A stretch of 64,000 bases of DNA from Robiginitalea aestuariiviva (GCF_029537735.1 NZ_JARPUQ010000001.1:1088696-1152695); one strand, 5' to 3'; positions 25,088 to 35,602 are shown, numbered from the stretch's first letter. Translations and numbers: made by a program. The notes: generated by a model from the sequence alone, not told the origin.

Positions 25088-25128
25088 CAAAATTATATAG
25101 TTTGAATTTTGGAAAACCCATAATTTTG
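25088..25128 (+). promoter_or_regulatory. putative gdhA promoter with overlapping inverted repeat
   Basis: TTTG (25101-25104), 16 bp and TAATTTTG (25121-25128) resemble a promoter 46 nt before the gdhA ATG. A perfect inverted repeat CAAAATT (25088-25094) / AATTTTG (25105-25111) flanks the upstream element, as expected of an operator. The surrounding 100 bp is very AT-rich. Confidence 0.35.
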
Positions 25129-25159
25129 CCCTGATATTATTAATCCTTTAATTCACTAA

Positions 25160-26527
<1,368 letters not shown>

Positions 26528-26550
26528 TCTCTTATTTCGGTATAAATAGC

Positions 26551-26580
26551 AAATCCCCGGCCGCGAGGCCGGGGATTTTT
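26551..26580 (+). terminator. intrinsic terminator of gdhA
   Basis: A perfect 12 bp stem, AAATCCCCGGCC (26551-26562) with GGCCGGGGATTT (26567-26578) and a GCGA loop, runs into T residues. It lies 23 nt after the gdhA stop. Confidence 0.92.
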
Positions 26581-26587
26581 ATTGGCC

Positions 26588-26595
26588 TATCTTTG
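26588..26595 (+). promoter_or_regulatory. putative -7 element of recO (TATCTTTG)
   Basis: A perfect TAnnTTTG match 21 nt before the recO ATG, directly after the gdhA terminator. Confidence 0.4.
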
Positions 26596-26616
26596 GGTTA
26601 GATTCTATAAAAATCC

Positions 26617-27336
26617 ATGTCTCAGGTTACCCGCGCCATTGTCCTTTCTGCCTTGAAATACGGAGACAGCAGCCTCATTGTAAAGCTGTTTACCGATGCC
26701 CAGGGCCTGCAAACCTTTATGGTCCGGGGGGTGCTGAAGCCGCGTAAAGGCAAATTCAAGGCCGGGCTCTTCCTCCCCCTTACCCAATTGGAAATATCCG
26801 CTGCGGCCCCACCTAAAGGCAAAATGGGATACCTGCGCGAGGCGTCAATAAGTTACCCGTATGTGAGCATCCACACGGATGTGCGTAAGAGCAGCGTAAT
26901 TATGTTCCTGTCCGAGATACTGACCCAAAGCATCCGGGAAGAGAGCCCCAACCCGGAGTTATTCCAGTACCTGGAGCACACCCTTCAATGGCTGGATCAC
27001 CAGGACCATGTAGCCAATTTCCACCTGCGGTTCCTCCTGGGGCTTACCCGCTACCTGGGCTTTTACCCGGACCAAACCGATGCCCATGCCCCCTACTTTG
27101 ACCTGCAGGAAGGTGCTTTTGTACAGTCCCAGCCGCTTAACCCCATGCTGACCGGGGAATTGCTTGAGGATTTTAACGAATTGTTAGGCACGAAATTTGA
27201 TGCATTGGAACGTGTAAAATTGACACAAAAAAGAAGAAGGGCCCTGATAAAAGCCCTGGTTCTGTATTTTCAAATACATTTGCACGGTTTTAGGGAACCA
27301 AGGTCCCTGGACGTTTTAGATGAAGTGTTTTCATAG
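26617..27336 (+). CDS. recO: DNA repair protein RecO
   Basis: 239 residues. The N-terminal OB fold (about 1-80; TRAIVLSALKYGDSSLIVKLFT, then MVRGVLK) and a helical C-terminal part are typical of RecO, which helps load RecA at single-strand gaps with RecR. Bacteroidetes RecO often lacks the zinc cysteines of other phyla, and none are seen here. The 3' end overlaps the start of the TonB-dependent receptor gene by 17 nt, so the genes are probably one operon. Confidence 0.93.
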   Translation: MSQVTRAIVLSALKYGDSSLIVKLFTDAQGLQTFMVRGVLKPRKGKFKAGLFLPLTQLEISAAAPPKGKMGYLREASISYPYVSIHTDVRKSSVIMFLSEILTQSIREESPNPELFQYLEHTLQWLDHQDHVANFHLRFLLGLTRYLGFYPDQTDAHAPYFDLQEGAFVQSQPLNPMLTGELLEDFNELLGTKFDALERVKLTQKRRRALIKALVLYFQIHLHGFREPRSLDVLDEVFS

Positions 27337-29749
27337 GCAATTCTTAACGGTTCTTTTCCTGGCCCTGGTAGGCATCGGGGGCCTTTCTGCCCAAGAAATA
27401 CAGGTGCGTGACGCCCAGACCGGCGAACTCCTGGGGGATGTGGCCATCTATAACCTGGACCGCAGTGCTACGGCCATCACGGATGAGCAGGGGCGTGCCC
27501 GCCTGGATGCCTTCCAGCGGCGCGAGCGCGTATTTTTCCGCCACCTGGGGTATGAGGCCCTGGAGCTTACCAAAATGGCCATTGTCCGGAATGGCGGGCA
27601 GGTGAATATGAACCCCAAACGGCAGCAGTTGCAAGAGGTCATTATGTCGGTTTCCAAATGGGAGCAACAACGGCGTGAGGTGCCCCAGCGGATCGAAACC
27701 GTGACCCAGCGCGATGTGCTGCTGGCCAACCCCCAAACCTCGGCCGACCTGTTGCAACAGACCGGAAAGGTATTTGTGCAAAAAAGCCAGTACGGAGGAG
27801 GTAGCCCCATGATACGCGGCTTTGCCACCAACCGCGTTTTGTTGTCGGTCGATGGGGTCCGGATGAACAATGCCATCTTTCGGGGAGGGAACCTTCAGAA
27901 TGTGATTTCTATCGATCCGCTTACCGTCCGCAAAACCGAAATCCTGTTTGGCCCCGGCTCTGTGATTTACGGCAGCGACGCCATAGGGGGGGTCATGAAT
28001 TTCTATACCAAAAACCCCCGTACCTCCGAAGGGGACAGCATACAGGCGGGCGGCAACCTGCTGCTGCGGACCGCAAGTGCTGCCGGCGAATTGACCCTGC
28101 ACGCCGAGGCGGAAGTGGGGTGGGAGCAATGGGCAACCCTGACCAGTGTAACCCTGAACCACTTCGGGGACCTGTTGATGGGGTCCCACGGGCCGGAAGA
28201 ATACCTGCGTCCCCGTTACATTTTGACCTCCAATGGCATTGACCGGGTGCTGCAGAACCCGAACCCCAGGCGTCAGGTGCCCAGCGGCTACGAACAGACC
28301 AGCCTGATGCACAAATGGGTGTACCGCCCGAGCCGGAAATGGTCCTTCGATTTGGGACTGCATTATTCGGCCACCTCGGACTATCCCCGTTACGACCGGC
28401 TGATCCGCCCCGGGAACAACGAAGCCGGCCTGCGATCTGCCGAATGGTATTACGGCCCGCAGAAATGGTTTATGGGCTTGTTGCGCGCGCGCCAGCAGGG
28501 CGGGGCAACTTTTTATGAAGGCCTTAAAGTGGGGGCGGCCTACCAGTTCTTCGAGGAAAGCCGCAACGACAGGAATTTCGGGGACAACATCCTGTACCGC
28601 ACCCGCGAGCAGGTAGACGCCTATTCCCTGAACCTGGACCTGGAGACCCGTAAAATGGGGGATCTCCGCCTGTATTACGGGTTGGAATACATCGGGAACC
28701 GGGTGCATTCTACAGGGTCGCAGCGGGATATTGACACCGGGGTTGCCCAGGCCTCTGCCTCCCGTTATCCGGACGGCGCCCGCTGGCAGAGTGCAGCGGG
28801 GTACATGAATGCCACCTACCGGGCCAAACCCAACCTGACCCTAATGTCCGGGATGCGCTACAACCACGTCTGGATCCGTGCCGCCTTTGACGACGCTTTT
28901 TACGACTTTCCTTTCCAGGATGCCAACCTGGACAATGGTGCCCTCACGGGCAGTCTGGGCCTGAGCTGGTTTCCGGTTCAAAACACCCAGGTTACCCTGA
29001 ACGGTTCCACGGGTTTCCGGGCGCCGAATATTGACGACATCGGCAAGATTTTCGATTCCGAACCCGGTTCCGTGGTGGTACCCAACCCGGACCTGGAGCC
29101 GGAGTACGCCTACAATGCCGAATTGGGATTGCGCCAGAACCTGGGCGACCGGCTTATCCTGAGGGGCACGGCCTATTATACCTACCTGGTGGATGCCCTG
29201 GTGCGGCGGGATTTTACCCTGAACGGGGAACGGACTATCGATTACAATGGGGAGCCCAGCAATGTGCAGGCCATACAGAATGCAGCCAAGGCTTATGTTT
29301 ACGGCTTTGAATTCGGGATGGATGCCACCCTGAGCGACCACCTGATGCTGGTGGGCAACCTGACCCTTACCGAAGGGGTGGAAGAGGACGACGACGGCAA
29401 CGATTCGCCTTCCCGCCATGTGGCCCCTACCTTTGCTGACCTACACCTGAAATGGAACCGCTACCCCTGGAAATGGGATTTCTTCCTGAACTACAACGGG
29501 GAGATTCCCTACCGGGACCTGGCCTTTTCGGAACGCAGCAAGACCTTTATCTACCTGCAGGACACCGGGGGCAACCCCTATTCCCCTTCCTGGTATACCC
29601 TAAATTTAAGGGGGTCTTATACCTTTAGTGCCTTCCTGGAACTCACTGTGGCCCTGGAAAACCTTACGGACCAGCGGTACCGGCCATATTCCTCAGGGAT
29701 AGCCGCTCCCGGGTTTAATGCCGTAGCCTCCATGAGGCTCCGATTTTAA
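27320..29749 (+). CDS. TonB-dependent outer-membrane receptor (heme/hemoglobin-receptor-like)
   Basis: 809 residues. Signal peptide MKCFHRQFLTVLFLALVGIGGLSA, then a carboxypeptidase-regulatory-like beta domain (about 25-105). A plug domain (about 118-235; GGSPMIRGFATNRVLLSVDG, then LFGPGSVIYGSDAIGGVMNF) and a 22-strand barrel ending in the terminal Phe of ASMRLRF follow. The plug resembles the hemoglobin/transferrin receptor family, suggesting heme or iron-complex uptake, but the substrate is not certain. It starts inside recO and is followed by ileS. Its position between these housekeeping genes is conserved in flavobacteria as I recall. Confidence 0.88.
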   Translation: MKCFHRQFLTVLFLALVGIGGLSAQEIQVRDAQTGELLGDVAIYNLDRSATAITDEQGRARLDAFQRRERVFFRHLGYEALELTKMAIVRNGGQVNMNPKRQQLQEVIMSVSKWEQQRREVPQRIETVTQRDVLLANPQTSADLLQQTGKVFVQKSQYGGGSPMIRGFATNRVLLSVDGVRMNNAIFRGGNLQNVISIDPLTVRKTEILFGPGSVIYGSDAIGGVMNFYTKNPRTSEGDSIQAGGNLLLRTASAAGELTLHAEAEVGWEQWATLTSVTLNHFGDLLMGSHGPEEYLRPRYILTSNGIDRVLQNPNPRRQVPSGYEQTSLMHKWVYRPSRKWSFDLGLHYSATSDYPRYDRLIRPGNNEAGLRSAEWYYGPQKWFMGLLRARQQGGATFYEGLKVGAAYQFFEESRNDRNFGDNILYRTREQVDAYSLNLDLETRKMGDLRLYYGLEYIGNRVHSTGSQRDIDTGVAQASASRYPDGARWQSAAGYMNATYRAKPNLTLMSGMRYNHVWIRAAFDDAFYDFPFQDANLDNGALTGSLGLSWFPVQNTQVTLNGSTGFRAPNIDDIGKIFDSEPGSVVVPNPDLEPEYAYNAELGLRQNLGDRLILRGTAYYTYLVDALVRRDFTLNGERTIDYNGEPSNVQAIQNAAKAYVYGFEFGMDATLSDHLMLVGNLTLTEGVEEDDDGNDSPSRHVAPTFADLHLKWNRYPWKWDFFLNYNGEIPYRDLAFSERSKTFIYLQDTGGNPYSPSWYTLNLRGSYTFSAFLELTVALENLTDQRYRPYSSGIAAPGFNAVASMRLRF

Positions 29750-29834
29750 GGGTTTCATAACCCCTGCCGAACCGGCATGCACCCACGGGCGTATATTCTG
29801 GTTATTTGCCCGCCCCAGATTTCAGTAAAATCAC

Positions 29835-29842
29835 TAATTTTG
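29835..29842 (+). promoter_or_regulatory. putative -7 element of ileS (TAATTTTG)
   Basis: A perfect TAnnTTTG match 36 nt before the ileS ATG at 29879. It lies inside the longer in-frame reading frame, supporting the downstream start. Confidence 0.4.
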
Positions 29843-29878
29843 CGCACTTTAACTGCTCGACCTATACCGAAGCGCCCG

Positions 29879-32800
29879 ATGAAGTTTAAAGAATACAAGC
29901 AATTGGACCTGCCCGGGGTAGCCCGGGAAATCCTGGCATTCTGGAACCGGGGCGGGATCTTCGAAAAAAGCATCGACATCCGTCAGGATGGCAAGCCCTA
30001 TGTTTTTTTTGAAGGCCCCCCTTCCGCCAATGGCCGGCCGGGGATCCACCACGTGATGGCACGAACCATCAAGGACATCTTCCCCCGTTATAAAACCATG
30101 AAGGGTTACCAGGTGAAGCGCAAGGCCGGGTGGGATACCCATGGCCTGCCCGTAGAACTGGGCGTGGAAAAGGAGCTCGGGATCACCAAGGAAGACATCG
30201 GGGGCAAAATCAGTATAGCCGAATACAACGAGGCCTGTAAAAAGGCCGTGATGCGGTATACGGACGTCTGGAACGAAATGACGGAGAAAGTGGGGTATTG
30301 GGTGGATATGGACGACCCCTATATCACCTACAAGCCCAAATACATGGAGACCGTCTGGTGGCTGCTCAAGCAGATATACGACAAGGGGTTGCTCTACAAG
30401 GGCTACACCATTCAGCCGTACTCCCCCAAGGCGGGCACGGGCCTCAGCTCCCACGAGCTGAACCAGCCAGGCACCTATCAGGACGTCACCGATACTACGG
30501 TAACCGCCCAGTTTGAGGCCGTGCAGGAAACCTTGCCGGACAGCCTGAAAGGAGACGGCAGCCCGGTGTATTTCCTGGCCTGGACCACCACCCCCTGGAC
30601 CTTGCCCTCCAACACCGCCCTTACCGTAGGCCCGAATATCGAATACGTACTGGTTCAGACGTACAACCAGTATACCCATGAGCCTATCCGGGTGATCCTG
30701 GCCAAGGCTCTTCTGGGGAAGCAATTTACCGGGAAATACCAGGAGGTGGATGCAGGCGAGGCCTGGCCGGAATACACTGCAGATGCCAAGAAAATCCCAT
30801 ATCGGGTCTGTTCCGTTCACGCGGGAAGGGACCTGATCGGGGTGCGCTACCACCAACTGCTGGATTACGCCCAGCCCTACCAGCACCCGGAGGATGCCTT
30901 CCGCGTGATTGGCGGGGACTTTGTGACCACCGAAGACGGAACCGGGATTGTACATACCGCACCTACCTTCGGGGCGGACGATATGCAGGCTGCCCGCGCA
31001 GCCGAACCGCCTGTGCCCCCCATGCTGGTGCTGGACGAGAACGGTAACCCCGTACCCCTGGTAGACCTGCAAGGGCGCTTCCGCCCGGAAATGCAGGAGC
31101 TGGCCGGACGCTATGTGAAGAACGAATACTATGCCGAAGGCGAGGCCCCGGAGCGTTCCGTAGACGTGGAGCTGGCCATTCGCCTTAAGATGGAGAACAA
31201 GGCCTTCCGGGTCGAGAAATATACCCACAGCTATCCAAATTGCTGGCGAACCGACAAGCCCATCCTCTATTACCCCCTGGATTCCTGGTTTATCCGGATC
31301 ACCGAGGTACGGGACCGCATGTTTGCCCTGAACCAGGAGATCAACTGGAAGCCCAAGTCCACAGGGGAGGGCCGCTTTGGCAACTGGTTGGCTTCTGCCA
31401 ACGACTGGAACCTTTCCCGCTCGCGGTATTGGGGTATCCCCTTGCCGGTTTGGCGTACGGAAGATGGTAAGGAAGAACGGATCATCGGCTCCGTGGCCGA
31501 ACTCAAGCAGGCTATGGAAGAAGCCGTGGCTGCCGGTTTTATGGAAGCCGACCTCTTCCCGGACTTTGTACCCGGAGACATGACCGAGGCCAATTACGAA
31601 GCCATTGACCTGCATAAAAATATAGTGGACCAGGTGGTGCTGGTATCGCCCTCAGGACAACCGATGCGGCGTGAAGCGGACCTGATCGACGTATGGTTCG
31701 ACAGCGGCTCCATGCCTTATGCCCAATGGCATTACCCGTTCGAAAACAAGGAATTGATCGATTCCGGGGCCGGCTTCCCGGCAGACTTTATTGCCGAAGG
31801 GGTAGACCAGACCCGGGGTTGGTTCTATACCCTGCACGCCATAGCCACCATGGTATTTGATTCCGTGGCTTACCGCAACGTGGTCTCCAACGGCCTGGTG
31901 TTGGATAAGGAAGGCAAAAAGATGTCCAAAAGGTTGGGCAACGCCGTGGACCCCTTTGAAACCATGGACGAGCATGGGGCAGACGCCACCCGCTGGTACC
32001 TGATTTCCAATGCCAACCCCTGGGACAACCTGAAGTTCGATATGGATGGGGTAGTGGAAGTTAAGCGGAAGTTTTTCGGCACCCTCTACAATACCTATTC
32101 TTTCTTTGCCCTTTATGCCAACATAGACGGGTTTGCGTACCGGGAACCCGAAATCCCGATCGGGGAGCGGCCGGAAATTGACCGCTGGATCCTTTCCGAA
32201 CTCAACAGTCTGATTACCCGCGTAGACCAGGCGTACGGGGAGTATGAGCCCACACGTGCGGCCCGCGCCATCTCCGATTTTGTGCAGGAACACCTCAGTA
32301 ACTGGTATGTGCGCCTGTGCCGGCGCCGGTTCTGGAAGGGGGATTATGGGACGGATAAGATCTCTGCCTACCAGACCCTGTTTACCTGTTTGAAAACTGT
32401 AGCCCAACTGGGGGCACCGGTGGCGCCTTTCTATATGGACCAGCTCTACCGGGACCTGGTGGGTGCAACTGTCCTGGAAGGTGCGGAAAGTGTACACCTG
32501 ACCGATTTTCCCGTGGCGGACCCCGGCCTGATCGACAAGGCCCTGGAAGGACGTATGGAAAAGGCCCAGACCATTTCCTCCCTGGTGCTGTCCATCCGGC
32601 AGAAGGAAAAAATCAAGGTACGCCAGCCCCTGCAGAAGGTAATGATCCCGGTGCTGGACGCCCGGGAACATGAAGAAATCGAAGCCGTTTCCGACCTGAT
32701 TCGCTCCGAGGTGAACGTGAAGGAGATCGAATTGCTGGACGATGCCTCCGGCATCCTCGTCAAAAGCATCAAGCCCAATTTCAAGACCCTGGGCCCCAAG

Positions 32801-33280
32801 TATGGGAAGGATATGAAAGCCATAGCCGCAGCGGTGGCCCGGATGGGCCAGGAGGAGATCCAGAAAATAGAGCGGGAAGGCGAAATTGTACTCGAACTGG
32901 AAAATAAAAACGTTATTTTACAGTTTGAAGACGTAGTGATCAGCTCCCAGGACATTGAGGGATGGCTGGTGGCGTCTTCCGGGGCCGTTACGGTTGCCCT
33001 GGACATCACCATAAACGAAGCGCTGCGGAGCGAGGGCATTGCCCGCGAGCTCGTGAACCGGATTCAGAATCTCCGCAAGGAGTCCGGCTTTGAGGTGACC
33101 GACAGGATCGATATTACATTTTTAAAGAACGAAACCGTGGAACAGGCGGTGCGAAAGAATTTGCAATACATCAAGACAGAGACCCTGACTGCGGACCTGC
33201 AGTTTGAAGAGCAGCTGGATGAGGGTACGGCAATTGCCTTTGATGGCATCAGCACCCGGTTGTTTATCCAAAAACACTAA
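29879..33280 (+). CDS. ileS: isoleucyl-tRNA synthetase
   Basis: 1133 residues from the ATG at 29879; the frame is open further upstream, but those codons overlap a promoter element and do not resemble the enzyme. The class I signatures are GRPGIHH (52-58, the HIGH equivalent) and KMSKR (681-685). The long CP1 editing domain is present (about 190-400; WTTTPWTLPSNTAL, then VTTEDGTGIVHTAPTFGADD). The enzyme charges tRNA-Ile in the cytoplasm. It is followed at 4 nt by a DksA-like gene and then lspA. Confidence 0.95.
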   Translation: MKFKEYKQLDLPGVAREILAFWNRGGIFEKSIDIRQDGKPYVFFEGPPSANGRPGIHHVMARTIKDIFPRYKTMKGYQVKRKAGWDTHGLPVELGVEKELGITKEDIGGKISIAEYNEACKKAVMRYTDVWNEMTEKVGYWVDMDDPYITYKPKYMETVWWLLKQIYDKGLLYKGYTIQPYSPKAGTGLSSHELNQPGTYQDVTDTTVTAQFEAVQETLPDSLKGDGSPVYFLAWTTTPWTLPSNTALTVGPNIEYVLVQTYNQYTHEPIRVILAKALLGKQFTGKYQEVDAGEAWPEYTADAKKIPYRVCSVHAGRDLIGVRYHQLLDYAQPYQHPEDAFRVIGGDFVTTEDGTGIVHTAPTFGADDMQAARAAEPPVPPMLVLDENGNPVPLVDLQGRFRPEMQELAGRYVKNEYYAEGEAPERSVDVELAIRLKMENKAFRVEKYTHSYPNCWRTDKPILYYPLDSWFIRITEVRDRMFALNQEINWKPKSTGEGRFGNWLASANDWNLSRSRYWGIPLPVWRTEDGKEERIIGSVAELKQAMEEAVAAGFMEADLFPDFVPGDMTEANYEAIDLHKNIVDQVVLVSPSGQPMRREADLIDVWFDSGSMPYAQWHYPFENKELIDSGAGFPADFIAEGVDQTRGWFYTLHAIATMVFDSVAYRNVVSNGLVLDKEGKKMSKRLGNAVDPFETMDEHGADATRWYLISNANPWDNLKFDMDGVVEVKRKFFGTLYNTYSFFALYANIDGFAYREPEIPIGERPEIDRWILSELNSLITRVDQAYGEYEPTRAARAISDFVQEHLSNWYVRLCRRRFWKGDYGTDKISAYQTLFTCLKTVAQLGAPVAPFYMDQLYRDLVGATVLEGAESVHLTDFPVADPGLIDKALEGRMEKAQTISSLVLSIRQKEKIKVRQPLQKVMIPVLDAREHEEIEAVSDLIRSEVNVKEIELLDDASGILVKSIKPNFKTLGPKYGKDMKAIAAAVARMGQEEIQKIEREGEIVLELENKNVILQFEDVVISSQDIEGWLVASSGAVTVALDITINEALRSEGIARELVNRIQNLRKESGFEVTDRIDITFLKNETVEQAVRKNLQYIKTETLTADLQFEEQLDEGTAIAFDGISTRLFIQKH

Positions 33281-33284
33281 GACT

Positions 33285-33668
33285 ATGGGAGAAGATATCA
33301 AAGTACGTTATTCCGACAAGGACCTCGAGGAGTTCCGCGTACTCATTGAGCAAAAAATTGAAAAGGCCAAAAACGACCTGGAATTGCTCAGAAGCGCCTA
33401 TATGAACGACGGCAACAACGGCACGGACGACACCTCGCCCACTTTTAAGGCTTTTGAAGAGGGGTCCGAAACCATGAGCAAGGAGGCCAATACCCAGCTG
33501 GCCATCCGGCAGGAGAAATTTATCCGGGACCTGAAGAACGCCCTGTTGCGGATCGAAAACAAGACCTACGGCATTTGCCGGGTTACGGGAAAACTCATCA
33601 ACAAGGAACGGCTGAAGCTGGTTCCGCATGCCACCCTGAGCATTGAAGCCAAGAACATGCAGAAATAA
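33285..33668 (+). CDS. TraR/DksA-family protein with degenerate zinc finger
   Basis: 127 residues from the ATG 4 nt after ileS. A charged coiled-coil region (about 10-85) is followed by the zinc-finger region YGICRVTGKLINKERLKLVP. Only one cysteine (C98) remains; the second is replaced by T101 and the distal pair is absent, so zinc binding is unlikely. DksA relatives bind in the RNA polymerase secondary channel, and this protein may modulate transcription with or without ppGpp. The single-cysteine form is common in flavobacteria. Confidence 0.85.
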   Translation: MGEDIKVRYSDKDLEEFRVLIEQKIEKAKNDLELLRSAYMNDGNNGTDDTSPTFKAFEEGSETMSKEANTQLAIRQEKFIRDLKNALLRIENKTYGICRVTGKLINKERLKLVPHATLSIEAKNMQK

Positions 33669-34323
33669 CACTAAACGCCTCCCGGGGCGTTTTTTTGGCT
33701 GGTTTACGCTGGCCTTTTGGGGCTGCCTCCTTTTGGCCCCCAGCCTTTTTTATGCGCAAAAGCGGGTTAACCTGGCCCTTCCGGACAACACCCTGACCGG
33801 GATCGTTATCGACGCCGAACAGTGTTTCCAGGTGGTGCTGGAAACCGGGGATCCCGGGCAGGTGGTGGTGGAAGCCGAAATGGAAGGGGAATACCAGGGC
33901 GATATCCTGGTCAAAACCGAAATCCTGGGCAACACCCTGCACATCGGCACCGGGTTCTCTCCCATTTTTGAACGACCCAACGACAAATTGAGCGCCCACA
34001 AGGTCCTTTCCGTCCGTTTGAGGGTACACCTCCCGCCCCGGCAGTCCGTTACGGTAAACGGGCAGCGGGCCGAGATTCGGGCACGGGGCGACTACCGAAA
34101 CCTGACCGTACGGGTGGTGGATGGCAGTTGCCAGCTGCGCCATACGGCGGAACAAACCCGGGTACAAACGGGATCTGCCCGTATAGAAGCCTGGGTGGAA
34201 CGGGCAACGGTGGAGGCCTACTCCAGAAGCGGGGAGGTGCGGGTAGACCCGATTCCCGACGGAAACGGGCAATGGGTGCTCAGCAGCCACAGCGGCGACA
34301 TCCGGGTGAACCGGCAACGGTAG
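33643..34323 (+). CDS. uncharacterised secreted beta-rich protein (TTG start)
   Basis: 226 residues if translated from TTG at 33643, overlapping the dksA-like gene by 26 nt. This start gives a good signal peptide: a basic n-region (KRLPGR), the hydrophobic segment FFGWFTLAFWGCLLLAPSLF and cleavage after FYA. No later ATG preserves a signal. The mature part is rich in alternating polar/hydrophobic beta strands (LTVRVVDGS, ATVEAYSRSGEVRVD), recalling adhesin-like DUF4097/DUF2807 solenoids, but that is weak. A hairpin plus T-run lies inside its first 20 codons. Confidence 0.6.
   Translation: MKPRTCRNNTKRLPGRFFGWFTLAFWGCLLLAPSLFYAQKRVNLALPDNTLTGIVIDAEQCFQVVLETGDPGQVVVEAEMEGEYQGDILVKTEILGNTLHIGTGFSPIFERPNDKLSAHKVLSVRLRVHLPPRQSVTVNGQRAEIRARGDYRNLTVRVVDGSCQLRHTAEQTRVQTGSARIEAWVERATVEAYSRSGEVRVDPIPDGNGQWVLSSHSGDIRVNRQR
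33673..33696 (+). terminator. terminator-like hairpin after the dksA-like gene
   Basis: AAACGCC (33673-33679) pairs with GGCGTTT (33686-33692), and four more T follow. It would end the ileS-dksA transcript but sits within the signal-peptide region of the 33643 gene. Confidence 0.6.
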
Positions 34324-34359
34324 GCTTGTTCCCGCGCGCATCCTTTGAAAGAATATCCC

Positions 34360-34367
34360 TATTTTTG
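34360..34367 (+). promoter_or_regulatory. putative -7 element of lspA (TATTTTTG)
   Basis: A perfect TAnnTTTG match 20 nt before the lspA ATG. Confidence 0.35.
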
Positions 34368-34387
34368 CCCGGACCCAAATGAAGTAA

Positions 34388-35008
34388 ATGCGCATCCGAT
34401 ATTCCCTCCTGTTGATCTTCGCCGTTTTGTTGATTGACCAGATCAGCAAATTTTATGTCAAGACCCATTTTCGCCTGGAGGAATCCGTAGAGGTGTTTTC
34501 CTGGTTTAAGATCTATTTTATCGAAAACGAAGGGGCGGCCTGGGGAACGAAGCTCAGCGACCTGCTGCCCCTGCAGGAACGCACCGCCAAGTTGCTGCTG
34601 ACCCTGTTCCGCCTGCTGGCCATCGGGGGCATCGGATACTGGCTTTGGGACATTTTGCGCAAAGGGTATAACAAGACCCTCCTGCTGGCCGTAAGCCTTG
34701 TGTTTGCGGGGGCGGTAGGAAACATTATCGATTCCCTCTTTTACGGCCTGCTCTTTGACCACAGTATGAACCAGGTGGCCACTTTTTTGCCGGAGGAACC
34801 CTACGACGGCCTGTTTTACGGCAAGGTGGTGGATATGCTCTATTTCCCCATTATCGATAGCCAGTGGCCTGAATGGGTGCCTGGCCTGGGCGGAAAATCC
34901 TTCCGCTTTTTTGCCCCGGTTTTTAACGTGGCGGATACGGCCATCAGCACAGGTGTGGGCATCCTCTTATTCTTCAACAAGCGGGCTTTTGCCAAGCTGG
35001 AGGCTTAA
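34388..35008 (+). CDS. lspA: lipoprotein signal peptidase
   Basis: 206 residues with four membrane helices. The catalytic aspartates are D115 (GNIID) and D183 (FNVAD), and the conserved N-terminal LIDQISKFYVK and NEGAAWG are present. It cleaves prolipoproteins before the lipidated cysteine, which serves the many lipoproteins encoded nearby. The enzyme is longer than proteobacterial ones (about 165) because of an insert between the two catalytic segments (about 118-178), usual in Bacteroidetes. Its stop overlaps that of the convergent cyclo-ligase gene in TTAA (35005-35008). Confidence 0.94.
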   Translation: MRIRYSLLLIFAVLLIDQISKFYVKTHFRLEESVEVFSWFKIYFIENEGAAWGTKLSDLLPLQERTAKLLLTLFRLLAIGGIGYWLWDILRKGYNKTLLLAVSLVFAGAVGNIIDSLFYGLLFDHSMNQVATFLPEEPYDGLFYGKVVDMLYFPIIDSQWPEWVPGLGGKSFRFFAPVFNVADTAISTGVGILLFFNKRAFAKLEA

Positions 35009-35568
35009 AACGCATAGGTTTTTTTCGGAGTAACGCAGTAGTGCATCTTCAGGTCCTGGGGGTGCAGGTCTTCAATGGGCTCCGTTAGGGGGCCAAAAAG
35101 TGATAGCCCCACGCGCATGGCATCCGGCCGGGCCTGTGTCAGGAAACGGTCGTAGTACCCACCCCCGTAACCCACCCGGTACCCCCGGGTGTCGAACGCC
35201 AGCAGGGGCAGGAAGATGACGTCGGGCAGGGTTGCGGCTACCTGGGGCGCCCCTTCCGGCTCCGGGATACCCCAGGCATTGATGGCCAAGGCCGTGGACT
35301 CCTCATACCGGTGATGGGTAAGTTCGCCCCCCGGGGCTACCCTGGGCACTACAATGTCTTTATGGCGGTCGCGCAGCAGGCTGATCAGGAAACGCGTATC
35401 GATTTCCCGCTGGCGGGCAATACTCAGGAAAAGATGGAAGGTTTGTGCATGCCAGAGGGGGAGTTGCAGGCACTGTTGGGCGATGGCGAAACTGCCATCC
35501 TCAAGATGTTGGTCGGAAAAGGTCCTGCGCAGGGTCAGGTACTCGGATCGCAAGGCTTCTTTGCGCAT
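35005..35568 (-). CDS. 5-formyltetrahydrofolate cyclo-ligase
   Basis: 187 residues. The family signature GYGGGYYDRFL (about 146-156) and N-terminal KEALRSEYLTLRRTF are clear. It converts 5-formyl-THF to methenyl-THF with ATP in one-carbon metabolism. It converges on lspA with a 4 nt overlap. A candidate 28-codon membrane-peptide gene ends 34 nt upstream on the same strand. Confidence 0.92.
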   Translation of the reverse strand: MRKEALRSEYLTLRRTFSDQHLEDGSFAIAQQCLQLPLWHAQTFHLFLSIARQREIDTRFLISLLRDRHKDIVVPRVAPGGELTHHRYEESTALAINAWGIPEPEGAPQVAATLPDVIFLPLLAFDTRGYRVGYGGGYYDRFLTQARPDAMRVGLSLFGPLTEPIEDLHPQDLKMHYCVTPKKTYAF

Positions 35569-35602
35569 TACCGAAAATTATAACCGCCCCGCAGGGTTGG
35601 CA

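Noticed and set aside
29849-31615. 588-codon minus-strand frame opposite ileS
   Set aside because: Synthetase motifs on the plus strand are unambiguous; long antisense frames are common in this GC-rich DNA and show no family pattern.
33204-33284. Upstream extension of the DksA-like gene into ileS
   Set aside because: The extra 27 codons overlap the ileS end in another frame, whereas the ATG at 33285, 4 nt after the ileS stop, gives the normal family N-terminus.
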